This document shows positions 7,884-17,000 of a stretch of DNA of 64,000 bases, piece after piece (position 1 is the first letter of the stretch; each line of letters opens with the position of its first letter). The notes below the pieces were generated by a model. That model was not told the DNA's origin, did no database searches, and worked only from the letters and a program-made list of their open reading frames with translations. The stretch covers positions 186,001 through 250,000 of the forward strand of contig CAYLVB010000007.1 of assembly GCA_964387075.1 (NCBI GenBank), read 5' to 3'. The translations under genes were made by a program, and so were the position numbers. This stretch comes from PALSA-968 sp964387075. Lineage in GTDB: Bacteria > Bacteroidota > Bacteroidia > B-17B0 > Aurantibacillaceae.

Positions 7884-9685
7884 ACGATTTTGTTGTAAGG
7901 CTGGCCAACGTAAACGGAACGGGCTCAGCGAGTGCGAACTTCTTGTTCGCGAAAGCAATTTTCAGGAGTGGCGTTTTTATGACGCCCAAGAATATTTTCC
8001 CGTCAAACATCCAGGGTTTGCCTACGTGGTACGAGATCCGCGTGAGTGAGAAAGGCTATTTGGGAAGAAGAGAAGGCATTGACCTGATGGTGGCCATGAA
8101 CCCGCAGAGCATGCTGCAGGATGTAAAGAATGTTCGCCCCGGCGGATATTTTTTCTACGACAGCACCAAGCCCCTGCACCCGCAGTTCAAGCGCGATGAT
8201 ATTCATTATATCGGCGTGCCGCTGATGCAGATGTGTAACGAGAATTATACAGACGCGCGCCAGAGACAGCTTTTTAAGAATATCATTTACGTGGGCGCTT
8301 TCTCGGCCTTGCTGAACATCGATATGCAGATCATGATCGATCTGCTTGCCGAGCAGTTCAAAGGAAAAGAAAAATTAATTGAACCGAACGTCAAGGCCCT
8401 GAATATGGGTGCTGACTACATCAAAGCCAATTACAAATACCCGCTCGAGTTCCACGTAGAGAAACGCGATCTTGTGAAAGACATGATCGTGGTGGAAGGA
8501 AACAACGCTTGTGGATTAGGCGCTGTGTATGCAGGAGCAACAGTTCTTGCCTGGTATCCAATTACACCTTCAACTTCTGTGGCTGAAGCTTTCGCGGATT
8601 GGTGTCACCAGTTTCGTGTAGACAAGGACGGAAAAAATAATTTTGCCATTGTGCAGGCCGAAGATGAATTGGCCGCAATCGGAATGGTGCTTGGGGCGAA
8701 CTGGAACGGCGCGCGCGCCTTTACTTCTACCAGTGGTCCGGGCGTAAGTTTGATGAACGAATTTTTGGGTCTCGCTTATTACGCGGAGATCCCCGCCGTG
8801 TTAATTGATGTGCAGCGTACAGGTCCTTCAACCGGAATGCCCACGCGCACCCAACAATCGGATGTGATGGAAGCCGCTTATGCGGGACATGGAGATACCA
8901 AACATATTTTGTTGTTCCCAAGCACGCCGAAAGAGTGTTTTGAAATGACCGCTGAGTCTTTTGACCTGGCCGAAGAATTTCAAACACCGGTTATTTTAAT
9001 GACCGACCTGGATCTTGGAATGAACGATCACGTATCAGAGCCCTTTGTTTGGGATGATAAACGTAAGTTCAAACGCGGAAAAGTGTTGACTGCCGAGCAA
9101 TTGGAGAAAATGGAGAAATTTGGTCGCTACCTCGATGTGGATGGCGATGGAGTTACGTACCGTACCATTCCCGGCACGCACCCCACCAAAGGAAGTTATT
9201 TTACCCGCGGAAGTTCTCGCGATGAGTATGCCGTTTATACAGAGGACAGCGCCGCTTACAAACGCAACGTAGATCGTTTGAACAAGAAATTCGATACGGC
9301 GAAGGAAAGAGTTCCGGCCCCGCAGATCTATAATGCCAAGAACACTTCTAAGAATGCCCTTTTGTTCTTTGGTACTTCTACCTATTCTGCAGTAGAGGCC
9401 GCCGACCTGATGAAAGAAGAAGGCATCGCGCTGGATCTTATCCGCATCAAGTCCTTCCCTTTCAGCAAAGAAGTGCATGATTTCATTAATAGTCACGATA
9501 AAGTATTTGTGATCGAGCAGAACCGCGACGCGCAGTTGCGCAGTTGTTTGATGATAGAATTAGGAATTAGTCCGGATAAATTAATTTCTATTTTGAACTA
9601 CGATGGATTGCCGATAACAGCGGATTTTATTCAACGCAGTGTAAAAAAAGTTTTGGCTCCGGGGAAAGCCGTTGCTGCTAACTAA
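7859..9685 (+). CDS. 2-oxoacid:acceptor oxidoreductase, fused gamma/alpha subunit (KorA-like)
   Basis: A 608-aa protein; ATG 7859 lies inside the end of the previous gene. Residues about 1-190 are the gamma (CoA-transferase-like) domain (VRLANVNGTGSASANFLFAK). The alpha pyrimidine-binding domain follows from GNNACGLGAVYAGATVLAWY with the YPITPSTS motif, TSTSGPGVSLMNEFLGLAYY and the substrate loop RTGPSTGMPTRTQQSD. The C-terminal domain starts near residue 495 (KNALLFFGTSTYSAVEAADL). The gamma-alpha order is typical of bacterial 2-oxoglutarate- and branched-chain-type enzymes. Together with the beta subunit it decarboxylates a 2-oxoacid with CoA and TPP and reduces an Fe-S carrier. Substrate (pyruvate or 2-oxoglutarate) cannot be fixed from the sequence. 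Confidence 0.9.
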   Translation: MSGTGSKVNDFVVRLANVNGTGSASANFLFAKAIFRSGVFMTPKNIFPSNIQGLPTWYEIRVSEKGYLGRREGIDLMVAMNPQSMLQDVKNVRPGGYFFYDSTKPLHPQFKRDDIHYIGVPLMQMCNENYTDARQRQLFKNIIYVGAFSALLNIDMQIMIDLLAEQFKGKEKLIEPNVKALNMGADYIKANYKYPLEFHVEKRDLVKDMIVVEGNNACGLGAVYAGATVLAWYPITPSTSVAEAFADWCHQFRVDKDGKNNFAIVQAEDELAAIGMVLGANWNGARAFTSTSGPGVSLMNEFLGLAYYAEIPAVLIDVQRTGPSTGMPTRTQQSDVMEAAYAGHGDTKHILLFPSTPKECFEMTAESFDLAEEFQTPVILMTDLDLGMNDHVSEPFVWDDKRKFKRGKVLTAEQLEKMEKFGRYLDVDGDGVTYRTIPGTHPTKGSYFTRGSSRDEYAVYTEDSAAYKRNVDRLNKKFDTAKERVPAPQIYNAKNTSKNALLFFGTSTYSAVEAADLMKEEGIALDLIRIKSFPFSKEVHDFINSHDKVFVIEQNRDAQLRSCLMIELGISPDKLISILNYDGLPITADFIQRSVKKVLAPGKAVAAN

Positions 9686-9737
9686 CAGCCAAAGGAAAAT
9701 TGAAAAAGTAAAATTGAACATTTAAAAAGGAAAGATA

Positions 9738-10790
9738 ATGACATACGTTAGGCCGAAATTTCGTCATCCTGAATTACCAAAGAATAAATTAGGTTATACC
9801 TTAAGTTATTACGAAGGAGCTTTATCTACGCTTTGCGCGGGCTGCGGGCATGATTCTATCAGCGCGGCCATTGTGCAATCGTGTTACGAAATGGACATAC
9901 AGCCGCACCGCGTGGCTAAACTGAGCGGTATTGGTTGCTCTTCTAAAACGCCGGCTTATTTCTTAAGCAACTCGCACGGGTTTAACTCGGTACACGGGCG
10001 TATGCCTTCTGTGGCCACAGGAGCTTACATGGCCAACCGCGACCTTATTTATTTTGGTGTGAGCGGCGATGGAGATACGGCCTCTATTGGTATGGGACAA
10101 TTTGTACATGCCGTGCGCCGTAATTTGAAAATGGTTTACGTGGTGATGAATAACGGTTGTTATGGCTTAACCAAAGGCCAGGATAGCGCCACCGCCGACT
10201 TCGGCTCTAAAAGCAAAGCAGGAAGTGTAAATCCTTTTGAAGGCATTGATCTTTGCGGTTTAGCATTGGAACTCGGCGCTAATTTTGTGGCGCAAAGTTT
10301 TAGCGGAGATAAGCACCAGTTAACTCCATTGATTAAAGCGGCTATTAACCACAACGGTTTTGCGCTCATCAACGTGATCTCTCCCTGCGTTACCTTCAAT
10401 AACAACCCGGGCTCTACCAAAAGCTACGATTACGTGCGCCAGCACATACAAACCACCGGCATGGCCGATTTTGTACCCATTGCCGAGACCATCGAGGCCA
10501 ATTACAACGAAGGCACGCACAAGAAAATACAAATGCACGACGGCTCTTTCCTTACCCTCAACAAACTGGCCCAGGATTGGGACCCCACCGACCGCATGAG
10601 TGCCGTTAACGCCCTGCACGCCAGCCGCGCCAAGCACGAAGTGCTCACCGGCCTCATTTACCTGAACCCCAACGGCAAAGACCTGCACAACGTGCTCAAC
10701 TCCTCAGCTGTTGGCCTCAATACCCTCAAAGAAGATGTTCTTTGCCCCGGTAACGACAAGCTGAAGGCGATCAATGAGGAGATGAGGTAG
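9738..10790 (+). CDS. 2-oxoacid:ferredoxin oxidoreductase, beta subunit (TPP-binding)
   Basis: A 350-aa protein, 52 bases after the alpha gene. It shows the beta-subunit Cys pair CAGCGHDSIS, then GIGCSSKTPAYF, the TPP/Mg motif GVSGDGDTASIGMGQFVHAV with VMNNGCYGLTKGQ, and the late ISPCVTFNN Cys. The cysteines 12/15 type, GIGC and ISPC, are the usual [4Fe-4S] ligands. It forms the catalytic TPP half of the enzyme with the preceding alpha/gamma subunit. The end of the gene has high GC, in contrast to the AT-rich gene that begins 25 bases downstream. Confidence 0.9.
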   Translation: MTYVRPKFRHPELPKNKLGYTLSYYEGALSTLCAGCGHDSISAAIVQSCYEMDIQPHRVAKLSGIGCSSKTPAYFLSNSHGFNSVHGRMPSVATGAYMANRDLIYFGVSGDGDTASIGMGQFVHAVRRNLKMVYVVMNNGCYGLTKGQDSATADFGSKSKAGSVNPFEGIDLCGLALELGANFVAQSFSGDKHQLTPLIKAAINHNGFALINVISPCVTFNNNPGSTKSYDYVRQHIQTTGMADFVPIAETIEANYNEGTHKKIQMHDGSFLTLNKLAQDWDPTDRMSAVNALHASRAKHEVLTGLIYLNPNGKDLHNVLNSSAVGLNTLKEDVLCPGNDKLKAINEEMR

Positions 10791-10815
10791 ATTGCATGTT
10801 AATAAAATATAAACA

Positions 10816-11928
10816 GTGGAAGATTTTGATTCAGTATTCAAAAAATATGGTGGCTACTGCGATCCTAATCGACTAGTTCGACCGGAAATCCTAAATTACG
10901 CAGTAGAAGGATGCAAAAATCTTATTGGGCAATTAAGGATGCATAACTCTAAACTTCCTGACGCCCATGTCGCATTTATCAAAAATTCTAGATTAAATGC
11001 TATGGTTTCAAAAAAGGCCAATCATTATTATATTGGAATTAATATGGGTGTGCAGTTTCTTTTAAACGACATTTTCTTTCGCATGCTCTCTAACAAATTT
11101 GTTCTAAAAGAATTTGGAGATATTTCTGAAGAATCAGAGGTAAAAACAATTTATAATCCTCAAATAACGGATACAAACGTACTCTTCATATCTAAAGAAC
11201 CATCTGAAAAAATTGCTCCCAAGAATAAAGAAAGATTTCATCTTGCCCAACTTCTTACCTCTCATGCCATTAACTTTCTAGGAATGCATGAATATGCTCA
11301 TATTAATTTTGGTCACTTAGATTACATAATAAACTCAACGAACAAATTGGATTGGTCAGAAACTATTCATTACAATTCAGAGAAAGAAAAAAGCATTGAT
11401 CCAGTAATCTCTCAGACCCTCGAAATGGATGCAGATTGTTTCGCGGTTTCAATTGGGTTAAGAACCATCATATCTGCAAATAAAAATATTGATAAGGTAA
11501 AACCTGAACTTATTCCATTTTATAAAGACCTGTTTTCAGCTCTAAAATTATGGTTATTTAGTATCTACACGTTGTTCAGATTGTTTGGCCACTCAATTCC
11601 AAAAATGGCAGATATAAAAACTCTATCCCATCCTCCCGCAAGCATAAGGCAGCACATGGTTTTTAGCACTGCATGTACTTTTTTTATAGAAAATAAAGCG
11701 GAATTTATTGATAAACTTAAAGAAGTCATACCTGCAACAATAAGTGAAGTTGAAAATGCTTTTAAAATAATCTCTATAACAAAACAAGATCATAGTTTTT
11801 TTTCCTTCGGACACACCACGGAGGCTTCTAATCATATAATTTTTCTAATGAGAAATTGGAATAAAGTGAGACCCCTTTTAGAACCTTATACTTTTGGTAA
11901 TTTAGCCCCATTAGACGCAAGCAAATAA
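10816..11928 (+). CDS. HExxH zinc metalloprotease-like protein, AT-rich
   Basis: A 370-aa protein, GTG start 10816. The core is a gluzincin-type motif: GMHEYAHINFGH with H158, E159 and H162, then LEMDADCFAV with E203, D205 and D207 some 45 residues later, which is a plausible third zinc ligand. The rest (hydrophobic helix near residue 240-255) matches nothing I know by name; the layout recalls the phage-exclusion Lit/peptidase U49 group, but that is inference. Counting two sequence rows gives about 27-33% GC, against about 42-62% in rows of the flanking operon, and codons are AT-rich. This suggests recent acquisition. It stands alone, with no transposase or restriction gene next to it. Confidence 0.65.
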   Translation: MEDFDSVFKKYGGYCDPNRLVRPEILNYAVEGCKNLIGQLRMHNSKLPDAHVAFIKNSRLNAMVSKKANHYYIGINMGVQFLLNDIFFRMLSNKFVLKEFGDISEESEVKTIYNPQITDTNVLFISKEPSEKIAPKNKERFHLAQLLTSHAINFLGMHEYAHINFGHLDYIINSTNKLDWSETIHYNSEKEKSIDPVISQTLEMDADCFAVSIGLRTIISANKNIDKVKPELIPFYKDLFSALKLWLFSIYTLFRLFGHSIPKMADIKTLSHPPASIRQHMVFSTACTFFIENKAEFIDKLKEVIPATISEVENAFKIISITKQDHSFFSFGHTTEASNHIIFLMRNWNKVRPLLEPYTFGNLAPLDASK

Positions 11929-11942
11929 ACTAAACCCGCTCG

Positions 11943-11961
11943 CAGATTTGTAATCCGCGCT
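11943..11961. repeat. 19-nt dispersed repeat, copy 1
   Basis: cagatttgtaatccgcgct, identical to 13129-13147; the similarity extends upstream as ACCCG-TCG. It holds a small imperfect palindrome (GATT-tgt-AATC). Resembles REP-like intergenic repeats of Bacteroidota. Confidence 0.6.
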
Positions 11962-11978
11962 GATTAAACATAATTTTA
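11947..11978 (+). promoter_or_regulatory. Promoter using repeat copy 1
   Basis: TTTG (11947-11950, inside the 19-nt repeat), 20 bases, then TAATTTTA (11971-11978; one base off TAnnTTTG). ATG 11991 follows 12 bases later. Confidence 0.45.
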
Positions 11979-11990
11979 CGGGGTTAATAC

Positions 11991-12557
11991 ATGTACTCTA
12001 CCGAAGTTCCCAAAAGATCCAGTCGTTATAGCCATCAATTGCCAATTGAGTCGGGTTATCATTCTAATTTGTGGGTGCGCCCGCTTATTATCTGGGGCAT
12101 TGGAGCCGTTATTATTATGTGTGCCTGCTCGCCGGCTAATAAATGGGATCATTATCATTTTGATAGTTGTCTTTTCTGGCTGTTTGGGCTTACGGTATTT
12201 ATTTTGCTGACAGGCCTCATGAACGCGGCAGGTACCCGGCGCATTTACATTGATGAGGAGAAACTGGTGTTCCTGGACATGAGCGGCAAGGCCAAAGAAA
12301 CGTACCTCCTAAAGAACATCCGCAACTTCCGGTGGAGCAACCAGCCCCGGGTAACTCGCACGCGTTACGGCGGACAAATGACAGCAAAGAATGAGGTCAT
12401 TGAATTGACCTTCGATTCGGGCTCATTCTCCCTCTCCTTCGACGATTATGGAAATTTCGGCGAGATCAAATGCTACTTGTATGACTATTGCCTGGATCAT
12501 GGGATAGTAAAAATGCGGACGCTAAAGAAACGAAAGCAGTTGTTTGGTAACTACTAG
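11991..12557 (+). CDS. Hypothetical membrane protein, two transmembrane segments
   Basis: A 188-aa protein with two hydrophobic segments at about residues 33-51 (LIIWGIGAVIIMCACS) and 62-82 (CLFWLFGLTVFILLTGLMNA), followed by a soluble part of about 105 residues with beta-type sequence (RRIYIDEEKLVFLDMSGKAK) reminiscent of PH-like membrane-associated domains. I do not recognise a family. The start ATG 11991 is supported by a -33/-7 pair upstream. The end overlaps the promoter of the next gene. Confidence 0.65.
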   Translation: MYSTEVPKRSSRYSHQLPIESGYHSNLWVRPLIIWGIGAVIIMCACSPANKWDHYHFDSCLFWLFGLTVFILLTGLMNAAGTRRIYIDEEKLVFLDMSGKAKETYLLKNIRNFRWSNQPRVTRTRYGGQMTAKNEVIELTFDSGSFSLSFDDYGNFGEIKCYLYDYCLDHGIVKMRTLKKRKQLFGNY

Positions 12558-12573
12558 AAAAGTATTATTTTTG
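12543..12573 (+). promoter_or_regulatory. Promoter of the lipoprotein gene (TTTG-19-TATTTTTG)
   Basis: TTTG 12543-12546 and TATTTTTG 12566-12573, a full -7 match with 19-base spacing. It lies over the last codons of the previous gene and 18 bases before ATG 12592, which decides that start. Confidence 0.6.
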
Positions 12574-12591
12574 GTATACAATCTATATTTT

Positions 12592-13098
12592 ATGTTTAGG
12601 GATTTGATCTGGTTAGTGCTCATCGCGGCTTTTTGTCTTTTTTCCTGCAAACGAGAAAAGACACCTCCTCCAAAAAAATACTATGAAGCAACTACCCAGG
12701 AAAAATTGCTTTTTGGCAATTGGCAACATAAAATGACACAGATATACAAGATCACACATCTTGGAGGAGACACAGTAGTAGAAACTTTAACAGGATCTAC
12801 TTATTATAATACACCAAGCGTCTACTTCATGAACCTGACTTCGGATCCCTGGTATGGGACCAATAGTTATATACCCATTGGCTATTTTGGAAATGGTTCT
12901 ATAGGGGGTAATGATTCATTAGGTTTATTTGACTGGTATGCACCTGAAGGAGCTAATAAATTAGTAGCATACAGCCGTACTTCTACCTATAACATATTAC
13001 ATCTTTCTCCTGACTCACTGGTACTTCGAGGCCAGGTATATGCTACATGGAATGGAGACTCAGCAAGAAGGGTGCTCTTCTATAATAAAAACCATTAG
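12592..13098 (+). CDS. Hypothetical lipoprotein
   Basis: A 168-aa protein from ATG 12592. The frame is open to a TTG at 12544, but that would put a promoter inside the gene and bury the signal peptide. The N-terminus MFRDLIWLVLIAAFCLFSC is a lipoprotein signal with lipobox LFSC, so the Cys at residue 19 would be lipidated. The mature part is beta-rich (YKITHLGGDTVVETLTGSTY, FYNKNH end), with several Tyr/Trp. I do not recognise the family. A later gene at 13167 also encodes a lipoprotein, but the two are unlike in sequence. Confidence 0.62.
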   Translation: MFRDLIWLVLIAAFCLFSCKREKTPPPKKYYEATTQEKLLFGNWQHKMTQIYKITHLGGDTVVETLTGSTYYNTPSVYFMNLTSDPWYGTNSYIPIGYFGNGSIGGNDSLGLFDWYAPEGANKLVAYSRTSTYNILHLSPDSLVLRGQVYATWNGDSARRVLFYNKNH

Positions 13099-13128
13099 AA
13101 GAAATACCGCTATTGGCACCCGTTCGTT

Positions 13129-13147
13129 CAGATTTGTAATCCGCGCT
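13129..13147. repeat. 19-nt dispersed repeat, copy 2
   Basis: Identical to 11943-11961. It lies between the stop of one lipoprotein gene and the start of the next, 20 bases before ATG 13167. Confidence 0.6.
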
Positions 13148-13163
13148 TCAAGCCCTATCTTTG
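13133..13163 (+). promoter_or_regulatory. Promoter using repeat copy 2
   Basis: TTTG (13133-13136, inside the repeat), 19 bases, TATCTTTG (13156-13163, full -7 match). ATG 13167 starts four bases later, so the message may be leaderless. Confidence 0.55.
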
Positions 13164-13166
13164 AGT

Positions 13167-13955
13167 ATGCGTATGTTTATTTTCCTTGCCGGGCTTTTGC
13201 TCTTCGCTTCCTGCGAGTGGTTTGCGAGGAAAGCGTGCGGAGAACCCACGGAGCGCCAGCAGGCATTCCTGGATTCGGTAAATGTGGCTTTGGAGGATAG
13301 CCTGGAGATCACGGATATACTTTGCTCGCGTGGCTTCCTGGAGATGCGTTTAAACAAGGATATAGATTCGCTGCGCATCGAGGGCATCTGGCAAGCCGCA
13401 AAAAAACAGGGTTTCACCGATCTGTATATTTTTGATAAGAAGCATCACCTCCTGAGAGAAGTTTCTGCCCGGCCTGCGGCCATCATCAGCCTCACCAACA
13501 AGGTCTTCATCACCAGCGCCGGGATGGATTCTGCCTGCCGGTTTAAAGAGCTCCCCACCGATTTTTACCAGGAGCTGGTGTTTGTAAACGACAGCGAGTT
13601 CGTGCGCACCGTACACACCTGCTGCGGGGGCCCGGGCGAAGATCTTGTAAGCGAAGTCTATTATTCCGGAAACTATAAAGTAGATAAAGACTTCCTCATA
13701 CTTACTTTCAATACCACCTCCGTAACCAGCATAGACCACTCCGAAGGAGACAGCACCATTTCCCGCCTCGGATCACAAAAAGCCAATTTCCCGCCCTTAA
13801 AATTCGAGTCGCTTCGTTGCGGCTGGGAAATCTATTTCCGGCAAATAGGCGAGGATTTCGCGGGTGGCTTTGTTTCTCCTAAAGAGTCGGCGGCGGGGTA
13901 CATCAAATATTTTAAGGAAGAGGGCATCTGGGAGATGGTGTTTCCGGCCAAATAG
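13167..13955 (+). CDS. Hypothetical lipoprotein
   Basis: A 262-aa protein from ATG 13167 (13173 possible; a TTG at 13161 would overlap the -7 box). MRMFIFLAGLLLFASC is a lipoprotein signal with lipobox FASC. The mature protein has four more cysteines, including HTCCGGPGEDLVSEVYY, and a C-terminus FKEEGIWEMVFPAK. It looks like a globular periplasmic domain; I recognise no family. It is convergent with the NHL gene, with a strong inverted-repeat element between them. Confidence 0.6.
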   Translation: MRMFIFLAGLLLFASCEWFARKACGEPTERQQAFLDSVNVALEDSLEITDILCSRGFLEMRLNKDIDSLRIEGIWQAAKKQGFTDLYIFDKKHHLLREVSARPAAIISLTNKVFITSAGMDSACRFKELPTDFYQELVFVNDSEFVRTVHTCCGGPGEDLVSEVYYSGNYKVDKDFLILTFNTTSVTSIDHSEGDSTISRLGSQKANFPPLKFESLRCGWEIYFRQIGEDFAGGFVSPKESAAGYIKYFKEEGIWEMVFPAK

Positions 13956-13956
13956 A

Positions 13957-14066
13957 CAACCCACCCCCTCGTCAATATTCTGCTTCGCAGAATTGTTATA
14001 ACGGTCCCCCTTCAAGGGTGACCGTAGTCACAAGCGAAGCGTATGTGACGTAGAGGGGGTGGGTTG
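13957..14066. repeat. Structured inverted-repeat element (copy A)
   Basis: 110-bp element between two convergent genes. The outer 14-nt inverted repeat is exact: CAACCCACCCCCTC (13957-13970) and GAGGGGGTGGGTTG (14053-14066). Inside are ATTCTGC-ttc-GCAGAAT, then a CCCTT-c-AAGGG hairpin closed by GGTC/GACC, and GTCACA (14027-14032)/TGTGAC (14044-14049). The first 59 bases align with the repeat downstream of the DUF559 gene. It could also terminate transcription from both sides. Confidence 0.7.
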
Positions 14067-14077
14067 CTTTTTGTAGC

Positions 14078-17000
14078 TTACTGCCTCACCAGCTTAATTC
14101 TTTGGTTACCTACCTCCAGGTAATAGATGCCGGGCGCTAAATGCTCGAGGTGAAGTGTATTGGCTCCCTTTTGCAGTTCGAACGCGTCGATAATAGCGCC
14201 AAGGGTATTATAGAGAATGGCTTTGGCCTTGATCGTACTGTTTACCGTTATCATTCCTCCAAAAGGATTAGGAATAACCGTGATCTGCGCGCTGCCGAAG
14301 AAATTAGTCAGACCCGTACAACCATTTACTGTAACAACAGTTGTAGCGGTATTACCACAGCCGTTCATATCACTGTAATAATAACTGAGCGTAAAAGTTC
14401 CCACACCGCTCATCGCCGGATCAAAAGTGCTGCCGTTTACTCCTGTTCCGCTGTAAGAACCGCCGGAAGGGCTTCCTGTTAAACTGATCGGCGTGTTGCT
14501 CACACAAAGTGTATTGGTGGTTGCGCTTAAGCTAACGGTTGGAGTAGTTCCTACAGTTACGGAAAATACTTTTGATACAGTACAGGTACCGCTGTTACCG
14601 GTGAGTGTATACGTTGCTGATGAACCCGGGTTCACGGAAATTGTATTTGTGGTTACACCACCCGCGCTCCAGGTAAAAGAAGTAGCGCCAACGGCTGTAA
14701 GGGTAACAGGGTTGCCGTTGCAAATTGTTTTGCAGCCCAATACGCTCAACATCTCGGGACCGCATTTAGAGATCCTGCGTATACGATGCGATGCGTGATC
14801 GGGAAGCAGCACATTATCATCCTTATCAATAGCTATCTGCGAACGACAACCGATCTGCGCGTTCACCGCGGGCCCGCCATCACCACTGAAGTTTATTGTT
14901 CCGTCGCCGGCTGTATGATAAATATAGTTCGCGGTATCGATCTGCCGAATGGTATAGTAATCGGCCAGGTAAATATTTCCTTTAGAATCAGTAGCTCCGC
15001 CCAATATCCAGATGGTCAGTGCCTGCGAGATAGGTCCGCCATTACCGGCGAAAGAGCAATTCGTTCCGTTGCCAATGATCCGGTTGATCATGCCCGATGA
15101 ATTTACCTTATTCAACTCGCAACAATTGGCCGAGCTGATCAGCAGGTTCTTGTGCTTATCAAAAACAATAGCATTCGGATCCAGCGAATGAGAAAGAGCA
15201 GGCCAGGTTCCGCTGCCCACGCAACCCTGCGCTCCATTGCCGACAACCGTTGAAATAATTCCTGTAGCGGCATCTACTTTTCGTATTCTGAAATTGCGCA
15301 CATCCGAGATATATAAATTTCCCGCACTGTCCAAAACAATATCACGCGGCCAGTAAAGCTGCGCCGTGTTTGCGGGAATTCCGTCGCCGTTAAATCCTAT
15401 CACTCCGGTGCCCGCATAAGTTGAAACGATACCGGCCGGGTTCACCTTTCTTATCACATCGTTACCCTGGTCTACAATAAAAACATTTCCAGTGTCATCC
15501 ACTTGCACAGCCATTGGTCCCGCAAAACGTGCCGCGGTAGCAGGACCTCCATCACCGGTATAAGAAAAGAAAGATCCCGGGATGCCCGCTATGGTGTTGA
15601 TGATCCCGCAGGTATCGATCTTGCGGACGCAATTCGCGCTTAGATCGGCAATGTAAATATTTCCTTTCTTGTCAACCGCGATCCCGGTAGGATTGTTGAA
15701 TTGCGCTTCCGAAGCCTGGCCTCCGTCTCCCGCGTAACCCGAAACACCGGTACCGAAAATAGTATGGATCAAAGGCTGTGGCTGTACATGCAAAGTAAAA
15801 TAACTTGTATCTTTGCAAACGCTGCTCGCATAAGCCACATAATACGTAGCGGTAAGCGCCGGCCAGAGATTTACTGTATCTATAAGTAAAGTGTTTGTTT
15901 TTCCGCCGGCATTAGCGCTCCATGTATGGGTGATCGGTCCCGAGGCCGCAAGATTTACTGTAAGAACAGACTTACGCAAAGGTTCAATGCTGTCGATAGC
16001 GGTTATAGTAACCGTTGGATTTGGGACAACCGTTACGGTAAAGGTTTTTTGCCGCAGAGAAAAATTATCTGAGGAATACGCGAGCGTATATACGGTTGTT
16101 GTGTTGGGATTGACTGAAAGTGTATTTGTATTGACATTACCCGGCATCCAGGTATAGCTGTTCGCCCCGGCGGCGGTTAGCAAAGTGGTTTCTCCATTAC
16201 AAATTGTAGCTGTACCCGTAATGCTTACGAGATCGATCTTCTTAATGTGGTTATCGTAATCGGCAATGAAAAGATCGCCCGACGCATCGAAAGCAATTCC
16301 TGTAGGTTGATGGATGTAGGCAGACAAGGCAGGAGTACCATCGGCAGTTCCCGCTCCACCGCCCGCGAAAGTGGTGATGATCCCGAAAGTATCGATCCTG
16401 CGGATGCGGTTACTATAAAAATCGGAAATGTACATATTACCCGTCTCGTCGAAGGCCATTGCTTCCGGATCGTTCAATTGAGCTGCAGTGGCAAGACCCC
16501 CATCTCCATTGAAGCCATTCGTTGTTCCTGCAAACTTGGTAATGATACCCGTTGTCATATCAACTTTACGGATACGGCTTCCTCCTCCTCCATTGCTGAT
16601 GTAAAGGTTACCTTTCTTATCAAATACAAGTCCAACAGGAATGCTTAATTCCGCTGCAGTGGCCAACCCGCCATCGCCAAGATTACCCGAAGCACCGGTA
16701 CCCGCAATAGTGGTGATGATCCCTGTTGCCATATTCACTTTGCGCACACGATGATTATTCATGTCGGCGATGAACATATTGCCCGCGGTATCAAACACCA
16801 TGCAAGCGGGGCGATTCATATCGGCAAAAATTGCCTGCCCGTTATCACCGCCATAAGTTCCGGCGCCGGTTCCGGCTACTGTGTACATAGTATCATTATG
16901 CACCATACGTATAACGTGGTTGCGCAGGTCGGCTATGTACAGTTTGCCTTTATAATAGGTGGTTTTGAAAGGATAGTACATAGCAGCCTGTAATGCAGGT

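Noticed and set aside
11943..13147. CRISPR-like repeats
   Set aside because: Only two copies, 1.2 kb apart, and no spacers or cas genes; no array is present anywhere in the window.
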